Shown piece after piece: positions 1 through 11,306 of a stretch of 64,000 bases of DNA (the stretch's first letter is position 1; each line of letters begins with the position of its first letter). The stretch is taken from assembly GCA_963682055.1 (NCBI GenBank), contig OY821741.1, forward strand, positions 875,501 through 939,500. Direction: 5' to 3'. Source of the DNA: Primula veris. Its lineage: Eukaryota; Streptophyta; Magnoliopsida; Ericales; Primulaceae. The translations under genes were made by a program, and so were the position numbers. The notes beneath the pieces were generated by a model. It was not told the origin of the DNA, searched no databases, and saw only the letters and a list, made by a program, of their open reading frames with translations.

Positions 1-551
1 TAGATATTTATTTTAAATTAGAATTATACACCTTCATAAAAGGTTTGTTTTCCAATTGGGTACAACTGAACATTCTCCAGTTACTGGTTTAGCATTGAAT
101 CGCGAAAAGTGTTGTCAAGAAAACGAAATGAAAAAGTCGGTAGTAAATGACTCAATTTTCTTATTTCTACAAGTGCAGAAAAAGAGTATGTTGAAATGTG
201 ATTTGCAAATACTTGTCAAGCCAAATTAGAATGATTCAACAAAGCAATTACAATTGCACAGAGACTAAACCCAAGCTATTGGAGCAGGACACAAAAGGTG
301 GCATAATAGAAGTGTGACCGAGTAAATCAATATAACGCGTTCTTAGATTGCCAAGATTGGTAGTCCGTATATTTAAAAATTTCAAGTCAAGTACATACAC
401 AGGTTTTCAATTAAACATATCCGAATATATTTATACGACAGATCCTTGTGCAAATACATAAAAATCAAGTGAACCCAAAAACCTTGATTCATACAACAGT
501 AAAACCGGTTTAAGTACCCCCAAAAAGTATCTCAATGCATTTAAATCTCGT
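1..551. other. 3' flank of U2AF65, no other gene seen
   Basis: This stretch lies downstream of the U2AF65 stop codon, which is read on the minus strand. It should hold the 3' UTR and the start of the intergenic DNA. I see no conserved reading frame, RNA gene or clear repeat in it, and no poly-A signal that I would call with confidence. Confidence 0.5.
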
Positions 552-3500
552 TCACGCACTGTAGTCCCCGCTGAGGAACTTGTCTTCGTCATAATAAATG
601 GCTGTGACTGGACTGCCTCCAAATTTTCGCCCACTAAGAGAATCTTTTGCTTTTGCACAAGCGGTGGCATCTGAATACTCCAGAAACACCTAAAACCAAG
701 ACCAGATATCTGAGTACAATTTACGACGACCAAAAAAAAAAAATGTAGCAAAGCAAGTATCTGAATGATTTTGTTTTGTGTAATATTATGTTAGCTTCGG
801 ATATATGAGCAACCGATGAAGACTTCCAAAGTTTCAACTTGTGGAATGGTGTATCCAGATATTCGTGTTGTACTCGGGAAAAAAACACGCACAAAGATAA
901 CCATAAACTACATGACAATGAAACTGTCATCTTCAGACCATGCCATTAATATAATTTGGTGAGAGATAGCATTAAGATAAATAACAGTTGGTAGATTTTG
1001 GTGAGAGAGCAAACAGACATAAGCAGTGAAAACAATGAAACAGGTCTCTTTCTTTCTCTTTTCACAGCATTGATCTTTGTTTGCTCTAGTCTCTAGCCTA
1101 TAGGCACCAATTCATACTGAAAAAAATGACATAATATAGTACTAAGAGATATATAATATACAACTTTCACTTCCCACCCATTAGTTTAAGCTTGCTTTAG
1201 AGTAGGAACTACTATTAAATATGTTAACAGAGATCCATAGATGCACCCTGTAATGCAAATTTATCAACTTGGGCAGAAAAGGTACCCCACCCCATTCACC
1301 AAAAAGCTCAAGATAAAAGCATGGCATAGTGTTTTATAGTTATTAATATTGTTGTTGGGCACCTAAGAGACATGGTTTCTTCAACAAAACAAAAGGCACA
1401 TAAACTCAATTTTTTAAAGAAATTTCGGAAGGTTCTAATTAATATGCACTTAAAATGCTGGGTGAAAAAAAGAAATAGAGAACATATGAGCAAATGAAAA
1501 ATGAAGTTGGTTGAAAAAAGAAAAATATATATACCTTGCCTACCCCTGAGACCTGCTCTCCATTCAAATTAGGGCGGGGTATGATGACTTTCACCAAGAC
1601 TCCTGGAAATGACCATCATAAGAAATAAACTAATATAGTTAATAAGACATATCCAAATTCTTATTAGTTACTAATGTTTTTTTACTGAAGACGTAGAATC
1701 AGATGATGGAGCGAAAATCGTGCCTTTCTTAGTTCATCAACTGTAAGCAAACTTTTCTGTTAGCAAATCAAACGGATACTTGGCACATGATTTGTCATAT
1801 ATACTTGTAGTGATAGTAACAACTGACAACATTGATCTCGGGAGTTGAATGATAAAACAGATATTTATTTTATCCGTCATATCTAAGAGAGTAACCCCTC
1901 AACTTAGGAATTGCTAGTCATGTGAAATGAGTGCAATTGTGAGTCATCTAAGTCTCAGATTGTAAAAACTGTTTCAAAAAGTGAATATAGTCGAAATAAA
2001 CTCATGCACATGCTGGGATGTCTTAAGATGCAGATATGTAATTTGAGGAGAATAGATACATAATTTAAAGGAATAAAGCACTTACCAAACTTTGCTCCTT
2101 CCTCTTTCATATCTTCTAATATTTCTTCGTACTCACCATCATCTATCAATTCAGCAGCAGTGATAACCTAAAATACTCCAAATAAATATGCAACTATCAG
2201 AAGTAAAACCCCATATGTGCCATCCATGCTAGGCTCTCCAAAACAATAGAATTCTATTTTTATTCTCTTTCATCTGTTTTCACTTTTTTCTTACCATACA
2301 TTAAAAAAATTATTAACAAAATACTGATATACGCTACCGCTAAGTTGATAAAGTAAATTTTTGGGATTACATCTAGACAGTGTGATGAATATGCTAATGT
2401 AGATGGTAATAAAATATACCTCGCTCAAGCATAGGACTTTCGTCGGAGTTTCTTCAATTGCTACGGTTCCTATTCCAACTCCAGGAAAATTCAGACCTCC
2501 CGCTTGCATGGCCAATTTCTGAAAGTCAATGCAAAAATGGAGAAAAAGTCAGAAAAAAATGAAAAAGTACAATGCTAAGTGAGAAGGAAACAAGTTAGCC
2601 AATTACCTGGAATGCTATATGCTGCTGAGCCTGAATTAAGACGTTATCATGTTCAGGGTTTACCATCTCAGAGCTGAAAGATAAATAAAAAAACTTAGCA
2701 GAGAACAAAATCCAAAAGTGAAAAAGAGAAACTTATCCAAAAAAAATCTTGGGAAAAATGAAAGGGACACCCACACATGACTTATAGAAAGACTGAGACA
2801 CACATGACTACTACAACTATTCCATTTATAAAAAAAATAGAGGAATTATTTGGTCAATTGCAGCATTTGGTTCTATATCAATGAACTTGTTATAGAAAAG
2901 CTACCATTTAAGAAGTGCTTTTTAAAGTGACCTGTTCACAATCACAAATAACATAGACAGACCTGATTGTAGCGCGTCTGACAGTAAGAGTCTTTTCCCC
3001 CATTTTCAATCCATTAAGAGCAGCACAAGCAATGTCTGTAACCGCTGGATCCTGATAAAACTTAATTTCAGATTATTATGTAAAATAAAAACTAGTACTT
3101 CCTCCGTTCCGAAATGTTTGCCCATCTTTCCATTTTTACGAAGTTCCATATTGTTTGTCCCTTTGTAAAGTCAACTAAAAAGTTATCAAATACTCCCATT
3201 TTAACCTTAGTTATGCTTTTTAACTCAAACTTTAATTTAATGTATAAGGGTATAATAGGTATTTGAGCTATTAGACAAAGCAATAATGGCATGTCCATAA
3301 AAAAAAAATCCTTCCGAATGATGGACTAACATTTCGGAACGGAGGGAGCATAATTTTTCCTACCCCCATAAAGCTATATCACCAGCAGTAAACTATAGAT
3401 GCCTTCAGTTAGTTTACTAATGAAATTATGATAGTAGGCTTGTAGATGTGGCTTTATCTCCATCTCTCATAACTTTAACAACATAGTGCCCTATTGTTCA

Positions 3501-6500
3501 AATATTCTCAACATTTAGACCATAAAACAAAATTAAGCTAAATTGAGTTAAAAACAGTATGTTTTTGTGAGGCAAAACAATGCTAAGAAGCACCAGCCCA
3601 CAATTAAAGGTTCATTAACATATTTAATCACCTGATACACGCAGAACCCATATCCTTTGGAATTTCCTGTGTCTCTATCCTTGACGATATCAAAACCTCG
3701 CAGAGCTCTGTAATAGATTGATAACTTCACACTAAGCAACTTGGGGAAAAAAACATATATTGCAAAATAGAAAAGACAACAAAACATTAAAAAAAAAAAA
3801 CTAAGTTTTAAAAAGGTGGAGATTTAAAATCAAGAGAACCTGGATATCTGATGTGTATTTTAAAAGATAACTAATTCATGAATACCATTACGACTTTAAA
3901 ATTGTTTACTTGAAATGAGTAGTACAAAATATCAATTTAAAATTCTCATATTGTTTACACCATAAGCACATTCGTCAATTCTTAAATTTAGAGCCATTTC
4001 GATTTCTCAAATCACAGAAAAGGAAATTATTGAATAGCAAGAAGAAAAGTGCAAAAGTTTGTGTTTTATACTTTTAGACAAAGCTTCTTTCAGAAAAGCT
4101 AAATACAGAAGAAAATAGCGGATTAAGGTGAAAACGAGTACTATACCCAAAAGACTCCAGCAACTCTCTTATTTGAGTTTCACTAAAATAGTAAGGCAAA
4201 CCACCAACAAAAAGACGATCTGGACCCTCTATTCCACCAATTGTGCTGCACGTATATAAAGCCACAAAAGCATCAAGAACTGACATATTTAAGCAACCCA
4301 AACTAAAACTTTCTGAACTAAAAACCCGCTTCATTAGCACACCACACAGCTTTCCGAGATTTTCTAGTTAAGAATTTACAGATAGAGATAGGAGCTCCTA
4401 ATAGGCCACAAAGTGCAACCAACTACTAAATATTTAAATGAACGTGTTTTATCACCATTAAGTAGTGCATTCGATATTTGATTTGTTACTGATTTTTAAT
4501 AAACTCGGCCTGTATCTGGAATTTTATGTTCATTTTTCAATGGCTTGAGTCAACAGAATAGTAACTAAAAACTAATTCAAGCCTCCTTGCCACTAACATT
4601 CTTACTGCTGTTTCGTCTCTTTTCTAACTGCCAGTCCTAGGATCAGTCAGTATGTATACAAATTAGACAAAATGTACTGAACACAAATAGCTAAACAGGT
4701 GACTCCTTCCAAGACATTAAACAATTTTAGTAAAAAAATATTTCACCACTTTTGATCATGACTATGAGCCGGATAAGCAAAGTAAGGGCTTGTTTGGTTG
4801 CAGTTTCTAAGAAAATAAGATAGACTTTTCAAGTTTGAAAAGGAGCTGGGTTCATCCAGCTTAAAGATTCTAGTTTTTTCAATCTACGAAACCATATAAC
4901 CTCAGTATTAAGTTGTTCAACCAATTGCGTCCAGGTTTTAAGGCAAAAAAAGTTTTGCAACAAACAAAGCCTGAATAACAAGTTTTACCCGCTTACCCAG
5001 CAGATAATCCGACAACAGAGAGGTTAAGCTGAGGATTAGGTTGACTAGGCCCAAGTGCTGCAGCTAATGAGGGATTATAATCAGTAGGCCTGCGAACTCT
5101 CACTGCAACTCCCTAAGAACAAAAAAAAATTTAAAAAGGTATACATGATGATAAGCATCACACTATAGTACTGACTACTGTGTACAAAAAGTTATACATG
5201 GATAAAAATACTAAAATAGTGAAATGGAAATAAGTATACCTCAAAAACAATTCCATCTAATGCCATTGCATTACTTGCTTCTTCAACAGTCCTCATCTCC
5301 ACAAATGCAAATTTTTTCTCATGATTGATATAAACATTAACAACAGCATCACCTGCAATAAAATAGATTAATGGTTTGAGATATTAACGAAAGATGAATA
5401 ATTGGGAAGAGAAAGAAGACACATCCGATTCCTGGTGAAAACGTACCAGTGCCAGCAGAATTTCCTCCTATAGCTGCCATAATACCACTAAAAAATGTTG
5501 CAATTGTCTGCCCAATATATCCAAGAATAAGAATATTAAAATTAAAGAATGAATAAAGAGAGCAGCAATAACAGAGAGAGACACCATACTGCGTGAAATT
5601 AGTCATAAGAATTTTTTTTTAGGCTGAAAATTCGATAGAGGCGGCTAAATTGTATAAGAATAGCCATAAGAATTTTTTTACTTATGTATACACATATTTC
5701 CTTGGACTGCATGTTACAGAACATGACAACTAATTTCAAGATTTCCTTACATATTTTCACTCAAGACCTAGTTCTCGTTTAAATAAAAAGGCCTAGCTTT
5801 CGTTTCTCATATACAAGTTTTAACTCTTATTACCCCGAAGCCTGTATTATAAAAGATGATCATTTAATTAGAGGTAAACCTGCTCATTTGCCAATGGAGG
5901 AAGTCCACCAACATAAACACGGCGTGCATGCCTTGTAGCCTATAGAAGAGGATAAGCAAGAATTGGTTATTCGATAAATAAATTTAAATACAGGCATCAC
6001 ATATATACCTGCTGAGTCATTGCCTGAAATGGCATCATAGAAAGGGCACCCAATTGGTTTACCTAAATAGTTGAACTCAAGTTAGCAACAGATATTCTCA
6101 TTAAGGATTTGTTTGGTTGCAGCATATAAGCTCAGTTTTTTTTTGCTTAAATGCTGAACTGCATTTGGTTGACCAGCTTAAACTCCAAGCTTTTCTGCCT
6201 TTTGGCTAGAACAAGCGAGAAGCTTTAAGCTGGATGAAGCTAGCTTTTCCCAGAACCTCAATAAAAATCCAGCTGATTTGGATAAAAGCTGCAACCAAAC
6301 AAGCCTTAAGTATTGGCAAAAGTAACAAGACTTTATTTTTTGCTCAGAAACCCATTACCTGACCCATCCCGAAAGGAAGCATGTTTTGGAGCATTGTTTG
6401 AGGGGCACCTAGCAATTGTCCTGGATCATTAAAAAAACATAATTAATGGAGTATATAAGAGGTAAAAAAACTGTATAATACTATAACTATGTATCCTAAA

Positions 6501-9500
6501 GTATAATCTCTAAATCCTAATACCTTAGGTAGCACTAAACAAATGTAACTAAGGAATAGGAAAAGATGAGGTAACCATACCTATAATTTTACAAACAGGT
6601 AATTTAGAATTTAATAATTTCATCACCAGATGCTTGAGATATATTCACATACCCTGCTAATCCTCGCAATGGGTTCCTTGTTGAACATTGTCTTCCAACC
6701 CCAACAATAAACATAAACACAAACAACCAACAACAACACAACAGACAACAACACAACAATTGTTCTCAGTGTTGGTAATTAAGAATAAGGCAAAAAGTAA
6801 AGGAAACAAAGCTAAAATTATTTCATAAATATATAAAGCAATTTTATGACATTAAACTACAATATGAGGGGATTAACCCAAGTAGTTACAAAATGAACAA
6901 ATGTGTAGAACATACAGCTAGATAGCTAACCTGGGACTGCAGCATTAGGCAATAATCCAGGAACAGATGGTGCCATGTCAAAGCCACTTGCTCGCCTGCT
7001 GTAAAGAATATCTAATATTAAAATGGCAATCTATATTTGTATTAAACTTATAGATTTACCATCAGGAGGGTATTGGGATAACGGCTTCATCAATAAGGTA
7101 ATCTACTAAAGTTGAATCTCGCAATTGTGTGTACTCATTGTCCAGGCCTTTAACTTAACAAACAATTGACTTATCCAATCATTAGGTTTAATAATACACA
7201 TTAATTGTGCAAAAAATGGAAATTGGGACTTCTTTCAAACTTTAACTTCAAAAACAATTTTCTCTGTTTACAGTCAACTTGACCATATAAGGAGATAATA
7301 AAAAAAGACTACTAATAATTTTAGAATTCAATGACAAGAAGATATAAATTATGACTGCTTCAGAAGAGATGTGAAATAGTTCAATACCATGATTGAATTT
7401 TACTAGTGTTTACTTCCTTTGAATGACTTAATTCACGAACTGTTCCAATGTTGTCAACTCCGTTAAATAACCACTAGACAGAAATAGAAGGCAAAAGATA
7501 GGTATAACAGGAGTATATCTTTATACAAGATTTTTTCCTGAGATGTAGTGTTGTAGATAGAAGAACAATATGATTGGTAATGATAACAATTACTATAGCA
7601 AATGATGTATTTTTAATCTTTATGGTCGAAATTGTGGAATATGTCAGTCTATTTTGCAGGTCGGTACAGAAGTTTTTCCCAACATGCAAAGTCTATTTTG
7701 CAGGTCGGAACATAGCAACAATTTAAGTTTCCATATGACTAAAATAACTTCATTTTGAGAAGAAAGGTGAAAATCAAGAAAACTGCTACATAATCAGTTG
7801 ATGTTCCCCTTTAATACGAAATAAAAAACCAGTCCACGTCAATAATATCACACTTTCCATTAGCTAATTAGAAAGATAACAATTACGTTAGTGGAGGGTG
7901 AGGTCATTATAGAAACATATAAGAGCAAAAAAGGAGCATAACCAATGGCTCTATAATAATCACAAACTTCTGATTTCAAATACATATAAATGTTCAGAAG
8001 ATTTCCTAAATGTTTGGAGAAAGTTCATCCTCAAAGATCAGATGAGGCTATATTAAGAATCAGTACCTTTTAGAAGGGGAAGAAGATTTGGATTTCGACC
8101 TTTTTCTACTCCTTTCATTTGATCGTGAGCGTGATCTACGTCTACTACGCCTATCTCTATCTTGATCATAATCACGGTTCCTATGCAAAAAAAAAACCCG
8201 GAAATAAATATGGTAGAAAAGTCAAGAAACAAAGAAATATGTAGCAATCACGAGGTTTTCTATCTCAACCTCCCATAACTGTGCTCAGTGGAACGTCCAT
8301 AACTCTGTCCATGCCTTCCTCTATCATCTTTCTCCCTCTCTTTGAAATCCCTTAAATCTCGAACCCGTCTCCGTCCTTGCATTCGCGAACTCTCATGGTT
8401 CGATTCATGAGATTTGTGCTACAAAGTAAAGCACAGTTTACCATAAGCTTCTCCAAACAAAGCCACTAACCACAACTTATTGGCAAAACCAGAAATAGAA
8501 TAGAATTGGCAAAATCACTTGAGCTAATCAGCTCATCACACCAAACAAAGCTCTTAACAACAAGTCTACGACTTAATCAATAAGAAAAAAAATAAACTAG
8601 TTATTCTGAATAATACTCAAAGTTATTTGACAAAATATTTTTTTCTTATAAAAGCTATTAAGCTAATAAGCTCCCACCAAAGTCCAAACCAGGCCTTACA
8701 AACAGCGCTATAAATAAAATAAAAACAAAACCCTTTACAAAGAAAACTTTTTTCCTACTTGTACACAGTTAAAAGATAAACTCAAAAAGGAATATATTTT
8801 TTTTAATAAAAAAACTAAGCTTCGCAACTCCCACAAAACAATGCCATTTACTACAACTTATTTCACAACAATAGAATAGAACCCATTATTCCAAAATACA
8901 CCTAAAAGTATATGATAAACTGAAAACCAATATAATTTTGTTAAAAAGTATAAAATGGAATAAAACCCAATTTCCTACTTGTACATAAAAACTTTTTGGA
9001 TAAACCCAAATAAATCACTGTTTTAAAAAGCGCACTTTGTAGTGAGAAAGCTCGATTCAAAGCTTAAAAAGCTCGCCTTTCCGCTTTTTAGGCCGCTAAA
9101 AGCTTGCACTTTTTACGCTTTTAGCATATCTCTTTCAAAAACGCTTTAGCTAAGATTTTGCTTTTTAAAACAATAAAATAGAATATGCAAATAAATAAAT
9201 AAACTTAAGCATAAAACATATTATTTGTGATAATGAGTTTTGTAGTTAAATACAATAGAACCCATTATTTGGAATTAATAGCTAAAATGAAATGAAAAAA
9301 CTGAAACACTAGAATAGATGTAGTTTTTTTTTAAATAAATAAAAATAAAATAGAAAATAAAACATATTAAAAATGGTATTTGTAAAACCAATTAAGCTAA
9401 ACCCAAAAAAAGCCTTACCAACAAGATATAAAATACTAATTTAGAATAAAACCCCATTTTTTCTACTTGTACACAAACACTTATTGGATTAAAAATATGC

Positions 9501-9786
9501 AAAAAAAAAAAAACAAAAAAAAAACTTAAACTACAAAACCCATTATTTGTGATAATGGGTTTTGTTTTTAAATACAATAGAACCCATTATTTGGAATTAA
9601 TAGCTAAAATGAAATGAAAAAAAAACCGAAATACTAAAATATGGAGTAAGTTGTTGTTTTTAAAATAAAAAAAAGAAAAGAAAATAAAACATATTAAATA
9701 AAATTGGTATTTTTAATTACCTTGTGAGTGTAAGAAGATGATCTGGTGCTGACGTGGCGTTCATCTTCCTCATGCTTATAAGACAT
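552..9786 (-). CDS. U2AF65: U2AF large subunit (U2AF65), pre-mRNA splicing factor, 18 coding exons
   Basis: Nuclear splicing factor that binds the polypyrimidine tract and helps place U2 snRNP at the branch point. Exons on the minus strand, low to high: 552-689, 1535-1602, 2086-2167, 2420-2518, 2607-2673, 2963-3051, 3632-3707, 4147-4245, 4997-5112, 5240-5352, 5447-5507, 5880-5939, 6009-6062, 6359-6420, 6931-6995, 8067-8180, 8270-8418, 9721-9786. They sum to 1578 nt (525 aa), close to the family length, and every junction keeps frame. Residues 1-110 are an Arg/Ser/Asp-rich RS domain. RRM1 spans about 174-258 (RVYVGGLPP; KKFAFVEM), RRM2 about 294-372 (DRLFVGGLPYYF; KGYGFCVY), and the C-terminal UHM about 425-523 with the diagnostic R-x-F in GRKFGG. 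The start follows a CT/GA-repeat leader. Exon borders are inferred from consensus and conservation, not from transcripts. Confidence 0.95.
3096..3350. mobile_element. Stowaway-like MITE in a U2AF65 intron
   Basis: The element begins CTTCCTCCGTTCCGAAATG and ends with the near-perfect inverse CATTTCGGAACGGAGGGAG. Both ends are bounded by TA, the usual target duplication of Tc1/mariner-type Stowaway elements. At about 255 bp with no coding capacity it is non-autonomous. It sits in the intron between exons 2963-3051 and 3632-3707. Confidence 0.85.
4787..4980. mobile_element. MITE of the GCTTGTTTGGTTGCAG family, copy 1
   Basis: The ends are imperfect inverted repeats (GGCTTGTTTGGTTGCAG at the left; GCAACAAACAAAGCC at the right). 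About 190 bp, non-coding, inside a U2AF65 intron. Similar ends recur at 6105-6308 and more weakly at 12236-12416, so this is a family rather than a chance palindrome. Confidence 0.7.
6105..6308. mobile_element. MITE of the GCTTGTTTGGTTGCAG family, copy 2
   Basis: Terminal inverted repeats TTTGTTTGGTTGCAGC and GCTGCAACCAAACAAGCC bound about 200 bp of non-coding DNA in a U2AF65 intron. The interior repeats AAGCT/AGCTT motifs and can fold on itself. The superfamily is not certain; hAT-like is a guess from size and end type. Confidence 0.75.
9020..9172. mobile_element. MITE of the CAGTGTTTTAAAA family in U2AF65 intron 1
   Basis: A foldback unit starting CTGTTTTAAAAAGCGC and ending GCTTTTTAAAACA, with internal GCTCGATTCAAAGC and TTTAGCTAAGATTTTG blocks. 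The same blocks recur at 20763-20884, 34226-34385, 35757-35928, 49743-49914 and 50207-50372, which makes this the most frequent short element in the window. Confidence 0.75.
9181..9715. repeat. Diverged direct duplication in U2AF65 intron 1
   Basis: A block of roughly 200 bp, recognisable by ACAATAGAACCCATTATT and GCTAAAATGAAATGAAAA, occurs at about 9181-9380 and again about 322 bp later at 9503-9715, next to the splice donor of exon 1. A shorter related piece is near 8875. The copies differ by many point changes and A/T-tract lengths. Confidence 0.75.
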
Positions 9787-9806
9787 CTCTCTCTCTCTCT
9801 CTCTCT
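9787..9806. repeat. CT/GA microsatellite in the U2AF65 leader
   Basis: About ten CT units end directly at the ATG of the minus-strand U2AF65 gene, so the mRNA leader would carry a GA repeat. GA-rich leaders are common in plant housekeeping genes; any regulatory role here is inference. Confidence 0.8.
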
Positions 9807-11306
9807 AACAAAAACAAGTATTTATTTTACTAGTTTTTTTTTGTCCTTTTTTTGTTCTTTTTTTCCTTGTTTTTGTAATAACTGTAATTGCAAAACAGGG
9901 TCTTTTATTTTATTTTATTTTAGTAATTATTAATCTTTCAATAATTGCGTTTTTTCCGGTTTCGTTTCCGATTATTTCATGAACAATTAAAAGGGTGAGG
10001 CTAGATGGTAAGTTAGTGATTGTTTTGACAGTAATCGAATGATAGATGCCGAGTAGATTAGGCGGGGATTAATCGGAGTTAGACAGGATTAGACTCGTAT
10101 TACGTCTTTTTAAAACACTTTAGATTTTCTTTTTTATATTTCATTCTCTTTTGATTATACCTTACAAGTTTAAACCATTTCAAACAGTCATCTATCTTCG
10201 TCGACGAATTAATTTTTATTGGTTCCTGATTATAAGCCGTGTTCTAAAAAGCATGACTAGAAGAAAATTAGGCGGAGCTTAGCCAGCGGATAAGATGAGA
10301 TTAGACCATTAAGCAGGATTACATGCTAAGCGACTTGTTTCCGTCTATAACCTGCTTTACGTCTTTTAAAACGTTGTCCACAAGTAAAATTTTATATTTT
10401 TTCTTTTTCTGTGTTTCACTTTTTTGTTTTTTGTTTTGCTTTCCGATTTGTTTCAACTCCCGGTTACTATGGTCTCAATTCATTGAAAATGGGCAAGTAT
10501 ACCACATTTTACAATTTTTCTGAGTTTGTACATCAACATTTAAAAAATTTGTTTTAGACCTTTAGTGTACCGGCGTTGTGCTTTTCCATGATTTGGTAAC
10601 CCCCGTAACGGAAAATCAGTCATGTAACTTTATCGATGTTAAGTTTCACAATGGCTTTATATTGGCATTTTCCAAGTCATACGGGGGCTAAGTTTTCACA
10701 ATGGCACCCGTATAATAAAAGAGAGACAATAGCTTTCTGCATGCAAGTTTTTGGTCGAAGTTAATATGAGATTAAACAAGCTTCTTTAACTGCAAGTTAA
10801 TTCGTAGAGGGTGAGAAAGACGAGTTTATCTAGCTTTAAACTTCACCACAATACGTCACATGTCATTAAACTTATGGTACAAAACTAAAATTGAACACTT
10901 TGCGTAATAAACATAACATTAATTGCTCTTGATCTACGTCGTTAAAATTTCGATACCACAATAAATACATGACAAACTCTTCCATGCTACTTTTGGCACA
11001 TACGATTTATCAAAATAAAGAAGAAATAACATAACATTAATTGCTCTTGATCTACGTAGTTAAAATTTCGATACCACAATAAATACATGACAAACTCTTC
11101 CATGCTACTTTTGGCACATACGATTTATCAAAATAAAGAAGAAAACGAGAGAAAGCTGTTGTGAAACTCTCGCGCTTGAACACATTCCTGTTACGAAAAA
11201 TGTGTCCTTTCAACGACCCATATATTCTCGTATGCAATGTTTTAAAAGTGTAAGCGGAGAAGTGGGCCCGCCTCCGGGGAAGATTTATTTCCATCCAAAA
11301 CGCCAC
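9807..11306. other. Intergenic DNA between U2AF65 and TFB2
   Basis: Contains the U2AF65 upstream region and the TFB2 3' flank. Two members of a MITE-like family with TTAGGCGGAG/GATTAG motifs and a TTTTAAAAC end lie at about 10037-10124 and 10239-10380, and a 118-bp tandem duplication lies at 10911-11146. Open frames here have no recognisable product. Confidence 0.6.
10911..11146. repeat. 118-bp tandem duplication in the TFB2 3' flank
   Basis: The unit containing AATTGCTCTTGATCTACGT and GGCACATACGATTTATCA occurs twice head to tail with period 118, at 10911-11028 and 11029-11146. The copies are almost identical (one visible G/C to A/T type change, GTCG versus GTAG), so the event is recent. It may lie within or just past the TFB2 3' UTR. 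Confidence 0.9.

Noticed and set aside
11052..11306. 84-residue minus-strand frame directly downstream of the TFB2 stop
   Set aside because: Half of it lies in the 118-bp tandem duplication and it shows no family motif; it is TFB2 3' flank.
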